Of a DNA stretch of 64,000 bases, positions 55,898 through 64,000 are shown piece by piece. The translations under genes and the position numbers were made by a program. Below the pieces are notes generated by a model. That model saw only the letters and a program-made list of their open reading frames with translations. It ran no database searches and had not been told where the DNA came from. The DNA is taken from assembly GCA_003049465.1 (NCBI GenBank), contig PYSS01000069.1, forward strand, positions 62,001 through 126,000, given 5' to 3'. How positions within the stretch are numbered: the stretch's first letter is position 1; each line of letters opens with the position of its first letter. The DNA comes from Magnaporthiopsis rhizophila (taxonomy: Eukaryota; Ascomycota; Sordariomycetes; Magnaporthales; Magnaporthaceae).

Positions 55898-56702
55898 TGC
55901 GAGTGCTGCTGTCCCGTGGATATCAGGGTTCTTGCTGTCGGTGAGATAAAACAGACACAGCTCGTGCGGTAAAGGATATATAGACATGCTGGCCAAGCCC
56001 ATGTCCCCGACTTTATTGGGGGCCAGTAGTGCCCCTCTGTGCCCATACCGGAAGTCACCCCTGCTATTGACTTATGCTCCGGATATATTGGAGGACCAGG
56101 CTGCCGGCGCACGCCTGCCTGTTCACGGACAGTGACGCATCCTTCGTCCACCCCCAAAGAAGACGCCTACCTAGGCCAGACAGCCCCCGGCGATTTAACG
56201 GTGGTGTCGTGCCTGTACCCTGGCACCGTACATCGGATTCGATCTTTTAGCATGCAGTCAGCACTAAGACCGCCAGCCTTGGGTAGCAATGACGGAGCGA
56301 CGCAGTGTTAGCCGTTCCTGACCCCATGTCTATGCCGATTCATTGGATAATTCTCTCCAGGGAAGCCTCGATACCAGCGGGAGAAGATGCGAAGGATTTA
56401 TCCCTTACCTGAAACGGGAGCTGTGAAAGGTCTTGGCTCGTCGGCGAACACAATCTTTTGGTATAGTGGTTTCTTGGAAGACAGGGGCGAGGCACTCTTT
56501 ACTTGACTGATGGGGAGACAATCCCCATGACTGCTGCTCGAAGAATCGCCAGAACAGGCAGCATTCCGGCCAGATCTCCCTTAAGCCTGCATCATACGGC
56601 TACCCGGGGACGTCACAGCGGTATCTGATCAGCGAAACGACACACACACACACACAGAGTCGATTGTACTCAATTTGAACCGTTGTATCCTAATCTATCT
56701 GC
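55898..56702. other. divergent intergenic region with a CA repeat
   Basis: About 800 bp between the disrupted MFS gene and the aldolase-family gene. It contains a CA dinucleotide run at 56641-56656, about 50 bp upstream of the aldolase start. The minus-strand open frame of the MFS exon continues to 56002, so its true start could lie further upstream. No other gene was seen. Confidence 0.5.
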
Positions 56703-58015
56703 ATGGAAGCCATGAGCATCAATAACGACAGTCAGAAAGCAAGCCCTGCGCCGGTGGCACCGCAGCTGCTAAACTGGGGCCGTCCTGACAGGACAGGAGC
56801 CGCATTCGATCTGAGAAGTATGTTTAAGCACAGGCCGTAAAGGCCGATGAGCACGTTGCTGATCATCCACAGGCGATGTCGTCACGACGCCGTCAGCCGG
56901 CATGCTCGAAGCGATAGCACAGGCCACTCTCAATGACGACGTCTACGGAGAAGACGTCACCACGGCCGATTTCGAGCGCCACATGGCCAGCCTCTGCGGC
57001 CACGAGGCGGCAGCCTTTGTCATCAGCGGGACCATGGCAAACCAGCTCGCGCTGCGGGCACTGCTGCAGCAACCACCGTGGGTATCTGCTGTCGACGCAC
57101 GCTCCTCTTACCTGCTGTCAGTTAAGAAAGTAAATAAGACTACGAAGACTGACCAACCAACCAACCAACCCCAGTCATGCCATCCTTGCCGACAGACACT
57201 CCCACATCATCCACTTCGAGGCGGGCGGCGTGGCCCATCTATCAGGAGCCATGGTACAGGCCGTCCAGCCGCTGAACGGGCGCCACTTGACAGTCGAGGA
57301 CCTTGAGCGACACGCGGTCCTGACCTCGGACGTGCACAAGTGCCCGACGCGCGTCGTCAGCGTCGAGAACACGGCCGGCGGAGCGGTCGTACCCCTGTCC
57401 GAGATGCGCCGCCTGCACGCGTGGACGGACCGGCACGGCCTGGCGCTGCACGTCGACGGCGCGCGCCTCTGGGAGGCCGTCGCGGCCGGCGCGGGCGACC
57501 TGCGCGAGCTGGGGTCCTGCTGCCACGCGCTCTCGCTCGACTTCAGCAAGAACCTGGGTGCGCCCATGGGCGCCATGGTGCTGGGGTCCGTGGGCCTCGT
57601 CGCCCGGCTCAGGCACCTGCGCAAGAGCGTGGGTGGGGGCATGCGCCAGGCTGGGGTGCTCGCCGCCGCTGCGAGGCGGGCCGTCGTCGAGAACTTTGGG
57701 CCGGGCTTGACGGACACGCGGGGTGTCATTGGGCGCAGCCACGCCCTCGCCCGGACTATCGGTGCTATGTGGACGTCCAGGGGCGGACGCCTGCTGAGGG
57801 ACGTGGAGACGAATATGGTATGGCTGGACTTGAAGAAGGCCGGGGTTTCTGTTGCGGAGTGGAACGGCGCTGGGCGGAAGCATGGGCTAAAGCTGGATGG
57901 CAAGAGGATAGTAGTGCACCACCAGCTATCTGATATCGCCGTCGCCAAGCTGGGGGAGGCTATAGATCAAGTATTGCGGCCGAAAGAGGCTGCAAATTTG
58001 ACTGCCAGGCTATGA
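56703..58015 (+). CDS. threonine-aldolase family PLP enzyme
   Basis: A fold-type I pyridoxal-phosphate enzyme of the beta-eliminating lyase family, most likely a low-specificity L-threonine aldolase (threonine to glycine plus acetaldehyde). Three exons (56703-56817, 56873-57077, 57175-58015) give 386 aa. Motifs: FDLRS/DVVTTPSAGMLEAI at the start of the fold, NDDVYGEDVT, SGTMANQLAL, ILADRHSHIIHFEAGG, VSVENTAGGAVVPL in place of the usual ENT..GG block, HVDGARLWEA with the PLP-binding Asp, and the Schiff-base lysine K232 in DFSKNLGAPMG. The second intron contains a CCAA run and joins QQPP to HAILADR in phase 2. Other amino-acid lyases in this family cannot be excluded. It sits divergently next to a disrupted transporter. 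Confidence 0.85.
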
Positions 58016-59795
58016 GATATGGGACAAAAACGGTGGAATAGAGGAAAGTGATGGAAAGGGGGCAAAATGAAAATACGTAGGAGATACCATGACAGGCCGC
58101 GAAGACAGAGGCGTGCCCAACCACCACCGAAGTGCACACCTGTACTCACGATACTGTGTCCGTTCATTTTGTTGGACGGAAGCTCACCGTATGGACATTA
58201 GCTTTTTGCCACTGATATGACTCTGGCGCTACACCAGTTTGTTTCCCGACTCATCCGTGTGCCTATGTAGTCTCTCAGCCAAGACGGGGACTAGACCCCT
58301 TGATCTGGGACTAGTGAGAGCTATGGATAATGATAAGCCCCGTGGCGCCCAGCTTCTCGGGCGGGAGGAATGTGTATACGCTGTGGCCCTTGGGGGCAAT
58401 AAGAAACCCTCAAGAAGGAAATAGAGCTGGTACGAGTGAGAGGCTGCAGTCGAGGCGCACGTTCGAGGACAGATTCGACGACAGCGTGATGTTCAGGGCT
58501 GTATTGAGGCCCGCGCCCAGCTGCTCAGGCAGAGACTCCGTGGCATGAACTCCAGGAGATCCAAGATGCTATTGCATGCGGGCCGGGCCATGTTGTGCAA
58601 GTTAGCTCGAGGGGGCAATCTGAGAATAGTCAAGCGACCGGGCTGCCGCAGGGCGAAGATCGGTTTCGTCAGAGGCACGTGTGGCCACCACGCACTCAGC
58701 TCTCTGCTGGCGGTCAAAATGACTGCCCGATGGCTGTGATTTTGTCGCCGTGTCGCTTCATCCTTTCGAGAGAGGCCGTCGTGATCCTCTCTTTTCTGGC
58801 ATGCTAGGTTTTCGTGGTCGGTGCAGTGGCCATCTTGTGTCGGGATTCGAGCAGACTCGCTCTCAGTCAGGACTCGCTGAGCTCCATGCAATAGCAGACG
58901 GATGAGGACCCGCTGGATCAGTGAGCTTTCTATCGGGGAACGAATGGTGTACCAAGGCGAGCATCGTATGCACGCGCGTGAAATGGACCCCTGTCGCGTT
59001 TTTCGATCTTCGTTTCTATGTTTTTGGTATCCATCTCTTTTCATGATCTTTTTCTGTTCCTGGTAAATAAATATCCAGGGCTGAGATGACGATCAATGCT
59101 AAAGCAAATGTTTGACCAGGGCTGTCTGGGGTAAACATAGTGGATGCTTAGCGCAATCAAGCCTGAAATCTCAAAAGCTTGTCGGGGCCGCCCGGGCGAA
59201 TGTCACTTGTCCCTGGTGCCCTTCGGCAAGTCCGGCCCAATGGCTCCTTCCGGAGCAACTCCGGCCCTTTGGCCTATCAGAGAGCATCTGGGCCTTCGGG
59301 TGACCTGACAATGCATGCGAGTGGGTGGGGAGTTTGTTTATCTGTGCGACTCTGCAGTTCTCAGCTCTGGCAACACAACAACTCTTGTGGATCTTGTGAT
59401 ACTGCATGCCCCATGGGCTGGGGATGGGGGAGGATCGGGCATGACATTCGATCGCCTGCCTTCCGGGCCCTGGCCCTTGTTTCCCCAGTTCGTCTGATGC
59501 CGAGGCAACACCCCCAAGATAAAGCCGCTGCAACCCCCACCGCACCTGCCTCTGAGATTGCGCTGCCACGATGTTTTTTGTTCTCCATCCAGGCCCAACC
59601 TGTCGGCCACAGGGACCCCAAGTCCTTGTCGCGAGATCGCTGCGCATCCCGCAACTCATCTAAAAGGCCTCAGCGCTGCGTGGCCGCCACTCTTTCCGGC
59701 TTCGCTCTTTTTGGATACAATTCTCCCTTTTCTTCCTAGGATAGGCATCCTCTTTCCCGCCTGGCGCCAATCTCAACTGGTCCTCATCCGAGACG
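58016..59795. other. gene-poor region upstream of the GIT1-like permease
   Basis: About 1.8 kb. Longish open frames occur on both strands (up to 186 codons) but none has recognisable motifs or splice-supported structure. Near 59185-59310 there is an unusual cluster of CCGG/GGCC-containing segments (TCCGGCCC, TTCCGGAG, CTCCGGCC). I see no supportable gene. Confidence 0.45.
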
Positions 59796-61976
59796 ATGAT
59801 CAGTTTTGGGCGCAAAAAGTCTGGCGACGAGTCCGTGGTGGCTGGAGACCAGCCTGCCGGGAACGTCGCCGAGATGGAGATAACACAGAGCCAGCCGTTT
59901 TGGACCGCCATCATGCCTGTGATCGCATGCGGCGCGGGGCTTTTCTCGGACGGTAGGTGTGCCACTTCTGGTGGTGGTAATCTGACGCGCCAGGCGACTA
60001 ACAATTAAGTCGTCTCGTGTCGCAGGCTATATCAACAATGTAGGGAAGCGCCAATCCTCCGCTTAAGGGCTGGTACGCTGAGCCCTTGCTAAACTTTATA
60101 CCTCGTGGCATTTAGGTTATCGGCTCTGTATCAACTGTCCTTAGCAAGCAGTACGGCTCCGCATACACGGATTCAAGTGCCAAGAAGGTTGTCAGCGCTA
60201 TAGCGTTCGCCGGGACTGTACGATTACTTCTCCTGAACACCCACCTGCGATTCGGCCTCCGACTAATCCACGCTGCCGTAGGTCGTCGGCCAACTTCTTT
60301 TTGGCTGGCTCTCGGACCACTGGTCACGCCGGAACTCGCTTCTCGTGTCGACCATCATCCTGATAGTCTTTACCGCGCTCGCGACTGGCTCCTACTGGTA
60401 CGGAGAGGCCGCCGGCATGTTTAGCATGCTGACTGCCTGGCGTTTCTTTGTAAGTCGACTTGATCAACTGTTTGCTGTCCATTTTCTCGTTCTGTCTTTG
60501 CCCAATGAGATGCTTACGGTCGTGAACTAGGTCGGGATCGGCATAGGAGGTGAGATAAACCAGCATGCTCGGATTCCTAGGAATCATACAAAGACCCCTT
60601 GGCTCACAACCACATAGGAGAGTACCCTGCAGGAAGTGTGGGCTGCGCAGAGTCGACGGGCGAGCTCAAGAGCGGGTCTCGGAACATGTGGTTCATCCTG
60701 TAAGTTTCTCGCATTGGTATGCTTAGGGCAATGTCCCCTTACTGATCCCCACCAAGGTTTACCAATAGCATGATTGATTGGGGCTTCGTGATAGGGGCAT
60801 TTGTGCCGTGTAAGTTGCCTACAGCTTCTGTTGGGATCAGCGTGCAATATGGGCGACTGACAGCGCTGCAAAACGACAGACGTAGTTGCAGCCGCTGCCC
60901 AGAACACGTACCTGGAAACCATCTGGCGCACCAGTCTGGGGATAGGCGTTGTGTTCCCCTTGGTGCTCCTCGGGCTTCGATTCCGGCTTCAAGAGCCCGA
61001 AGAGTTTAAGCGGAACTCCATGAAGCACGCCAAGACGCCGTATTGGCTGATCCTGAAGTTCTACGGCTGGCGACTGTTGATGGTCAGCTTGATTTGGTTC
61101 ATCTATGACGTGAGTTCTTTTCTCCCTACCTTGCCTTGCGAACCTGGGACCCCGGCTGATACCAAATGGCAGTTCCTCACTTATGCATTTGGCATATACT
61201 CATCGACGATCCTGGCAAATATCTTTCCTTCCGATGCTCCATTGACCGTCATCTTCGGCTGGAACACGGTCATCAACTTGTTCTACATCCCAGGAACGAT
61301 GCTTGGCGCTCCTCTGAGTGATTTGATTGGGCCTCGCTATGCCCTTGCCGCTGGAGTCACGGTGCAAGCTATAATCGGATTCATAATGGCTGCCCTCTAC
61401 CCCAGCCTATCCCAGCCATCCATGGTTGGGGCGTTTGCAGTGGTTTACGGCATCTTCCTTACCATGGGCGAGCTCGGCCCGGGGAACAATATTGGTTTGT
61501 TGGCGGCAAAAACCTGCGCAACCGGAGTTCGTGGGCGTGAGTAGCCAGCTGGTCTGACGGCGTAAAACGAGCTCTGCTGACAGGCCTTTGCTACAGAATA
61601 CTACGGCATAGCCGCGGCCATTGGAAAAATTGGCGCGTTTGTAGGGACCTATGTCTACCCGTACATCGAAGCAGCGGGCGGAGACAGCAAGACGGCATCG
61701 GCTCAATATCCGTTTTACGTCTCGTCCAGCCTGTGCGTTGTGTCGGCCGCCCTCGCCCTCTTTTGCCTGCCCAACGTCGGCCAGGACACAATCACATACG
61801 AGGACGCGCGCTTCCGTCAATACCTCGAGGGTCACGGCTACGACACCCGCCAGCTTGGGCTCAAGAAGGGCGAGAGCCTCGACGACGTAGCACCTCACGA
61901 GGACGGTGCCGTCACAGCCGCCCCGGCCGGAGCTGTCGTTCCGACATCAAACGCACTCGGTGACACAAAGGCCTAG
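59796..61976 (+). CDS. MFS permease, GIT1/phosphate-symporter-like
   Basis: A plasma-membrane transporter related to glycerophosphoinositol permeases and phosphate:H+ symporters. Ten exons give 522 aa: 59796-59952, 60026-60039, 60116-60217, 60282-60449, 60531-60549, 60618-60699, 60757-60809, 60880-61109, 61173-61536, 61597-61976. Two are micro-exons of 14 and 19 nt. Spliced sequence reads ACGAGLFSDGY/INN/VIGSVSTVL, VVGQLLFGWLSDHWSRR, AWRFFVGIGIGGEYPAGSVG, RLQEPEEFKRNSM, WRLLMVSLIWFIYDFLTYAF, and GELGPGNNIGLLAAKTCATG. SDGY, GIGIGGEYP and WF.YDF are GIT1 and PHS family hallmarks. The C-terminus is long and hydrophilic (NVGQDTITYEDARFRQYL). All phases close. The substrate is inferred. Confidence 0.87.
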
Positions 61977-62455
61977 TGGGTTTGAATAGGGGCGTCGTTT
62001 GCGCGTGACGGTCATGGCTAGTGGATATTGGCCGGGCAGGGTGACGCAGAGCATATCCATCAGTAGTGGTAGGGATGGTTTCAGTGGAGGTCAAGAGTGC
62101 GCAAGGTGATTATTTAGCCTGGGGAATAATACCACCGTACCATGGTGGGTTGTATGAAGGAACGAGAAAACGTATGGACAAAAGGCTTACGGGAAAGCCC
62201 GTGTGTACCTGGTTGTGGGGAGCTTTTTGGGTATATTTTTGCGACGGTCTTCTCATATGGAGTTTCTATCCCGACTTAAACAGGACCCTTGAATGGTGTG
62301 ATGGGACTACCGAAAGACTGCTTCTGGCTTTGCTCGTCTCTTGAGGCCCTCTCACTTTATGTTTGCCGCCGCAATACTAGGAGCGGAAGCCCGTCCTCCA
62401 TCGCCCAAGACATGAAGTCAAACCGACTAGCGCCGGTCTCATCTTCGTTCTAGGC
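61977..62455. other. 3' flank of the permease gene
   Basis: About 480 bp between the permease stop codon and the decayed beta-lactamase-family sequence. No coding signal was found. Confidence 0.5.
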
Positions 62456-63170
62456 CAAAGAGAGCAGGATATGCTGGGACAGGGTGTACTCTACCAAGCA
62501 GCTTAGCTGCTTCTCGGCCTCGACATTAAACTCCATGCTCAAGTCCCGGTCGTCCGAGCCTCCAGACACCCCGATCGTTATTCTGACGCCGTCGATGTAG
62601 CACGTGCCGGTCACATCGCCATGCGGCGACATCACTATGCCCTGCTTTCCATCCCGCCCATAATCCTCTCACATCACCTTGCCAGCCCAGCTGCGTGGAA
62701 GGCAGGAGATGGCAGGCCCAGCCGAGAGCGTACATCCAGTTGGTTTAGTGGAGCTTTTACCGGAGGTCAGGGGTAGACTGGGAGGTTGCAGATGACATGG
62801 AAGTGGGTCAATTTAAGCTAGCCCTGTTGCGTGCGAGAGCGCGTCGGAAAGGATGGCGCGCGAGGCCAGTGACAGGATCGACTTTCCGATCGAACGGAAC
62901 ATGGCCGGAGAGGGTCTCCTCCCACCGCAGCTTATTCTCGTTCACGAGGATACCGCAAGCAGCCGATACAAAGGCCTTGGTGAGGGAGCCGGCCAGCTGC
63001 GTGGCTTCCATGTCTACGGGTACGGTCTCTTTGGCGTCCCTGTGTACCTTTCCGATCCGATCCAAAGCCGGGATGAGAGGCCGGAGCCTGCTATGTGGAG
63101 GCCAGTTGGCGATTCTCTGCACTCGTTTCAGGCCGCGTCTTGCGTTTTTGCCTCGCTTCGCATCTGCCAT
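62456..63170 (-). pseudogene. relic of a beta-lactamase-family (PF00144-type) gene
   Basis: Three overlapping or out-of-frame pieces on the minus strand resemble serine beta-lactamase/esterase proteins. The first (63170-62808) has HRDAKETVPVDMEATQ, then GSLTKAFVSAACGIL with the catalytic SxxK (SLTK), and NENKLRWEE..GHVPFD; it then runs into a stop. The second (62735-62526, another frame) reads YALGWACHLLPSTQLGW, like the family's YGLGW segment. The third (62635-62450) continues VTGTCYIDGVRITIGVSGG. The middle third of the protein, including the Tyr motif, is missing, and frames change between pieces. It therefore looks like a truncated, decayed copy and not a functional gene. The match is by eye; introns could account for some of the frame changes. 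Confidence 0.5.
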
Positions 63171-64000
63171 CTCGTGCTCTGATCTGTCGCTACTGTTTAG
63201 ATGCCTACAATCGTTGCCTGACAGGTGGAGGCAAGGTCATGATCTCGCAAGATAAGTGCTAGGTAGTTGCTGCTCAGACCCCAGGGTCGACGGTACCGTA
63301 ATATTTTGGCATACGATAGTGAAAATAGGGTACAAAGGTTGTGCGCATGGCAGAAGCACGCCTCACTCCACAGCAACAGAGACGCCGAGCGATGCGTCGT
63401 AGCCGGGCTCAAAGCAGCCTTGAGCAAACATGATTTCACGAATCACGGGGAAAAAAAAAGCCGCCGTGCAGTTCTGGGTGTCCCTTCCCGGCAGGCCCTT
63501 CGCAATTTTGCAATTCGCTCACGAACCGAGAGGATTCGTGCTCCTGTAAGTGCGATGGCCGAGCAGGTTTGACAAGGGATCGTCACATAGAAGCAACCTA
63601 GGCTAGGTAATGGCAAGAATCAACGGCAATCAATACCGAAAATATCGGTAAAAAAAAATGCAAAAGCTCACTCGACTGCCCTTCGAGGGGGAGTCGAGTT
63701 ACGAAAACCCCACTTTTTGGAGGTTTTTCTTCGGTAGCTCTAAAGTCGCCGTCAACGGACGGATTCGAATCAGCGAGCTTGGGGTTTTCTTGGCCCTCAC
63801 CCGTGGAAGAAGGTTGTGGCATTCTAACACCACGGTTGTACCCGTTCAACCACCCGGTCTGCTGCTGTGAGCTGTTGAAAATAACACTGTCGGCCGCGTA
63901 TATAAGCCCTTGATTGGCGAAATGTGAGCCAGCGCATCGCGCGCGGCGCAACTCGGCGTGGTTGAAGATGTCGGTCGCAACAACGGCGATGCATCAACAT
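63171..64000. other. right flank with a tRNA-like sequence
   Basis: No protein gene was found. On the minus strand, 63859-63760 carries a D-arm-like GTTG..CAAC hairpin, a near-complete anticodon-type arm (GTGG..CCAC) and, 60 nt further, a B-box-like GATTCGAATCC. The acceptor ends do not pair, so it is at best a decayed tRNA or a tRNA-derived element. Confidence 0.4.

Noticed and set aside
58493..59044. 183-codon minus-strand frame
   Set aside because: It shows no recognisable motif, has unlike-coding composition and no splice-supported extension; probably chance in a gene-poor stretch.

Overview
The window reads as nuclear DNA of a filamentous ascomycete, most likely a Sordariomycete. Genes are dense and GC-rich, most introns are short (about 50-230 nt) with GTRNGT/AG ends, and the gene content is euchromatic eukaryotic: nucleoporin, epsin, PAN2, MYST acetyltransferase, peroxin, mitochondrial carrier. 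The lineage is inferred from gene style and protein content, not from a database search. There is one short run of Ns inside a poly(A) tract (1199-1204). No CRISPR array, bacterial operon, rRNA gene or intact transposon was seen.

Layout. 1-1418 has no supported gene. Then come 60S ribosomal protein eL8 (-), the tRNA thiolation enzyme CTU1/NCS6 (+), a small four-exon complex I MWFE/NDUFA1 subunit (-), a SAS3-type MYST acetyltransferase with a PHD finger (+), epsin (+), the NUP145 nucleoporin precursor (+), a SLX8-like SUMO-targeted RING E3 (-), a sugar-porter MFS transporter (-), an intron-containing tRNA-Gly (-), an SDR oxidoreductase (+), a mitochondrial oxoglutarate/malate-type carrier (-) and the twelve-exon PAN2 deadenylase (+). 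At about 38-41.3 kb lies an unrecognised gene for a membrane-anchored protein built from four different internal tandem repeats; a six-copy degenerate DNA repeat array follows it. The right part holds a TCO89-like TORC1 subunit (+), a SPF30-like Tudor splicing factor (+), fructose-1,6-bisphosphatase (-), PEX11 (+), a DHA1-type MFS gene with an in-frame stop (-), a threonine-aldolase-family PLP enzyme (+), a GIT1-like MFS permease with two micro-exons (+), a beta-lactamase-family relic (-) and a degenerate tRNA-like sequence near the end.

The genes do not form one pathway. The left and middle parts are conserved housekeeping genes for translation, chromatin, nuclear transport and mRNA decay. 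The right end is more accessory, with a disrupted transporter, a decayed enzyme and long gene-poor gaps. The least explained part is 37.9-42.6 kb. Exon boundaries were worked out by hand from splice consensus, reading phase and family knowledge; they are good models but lack transcript support.
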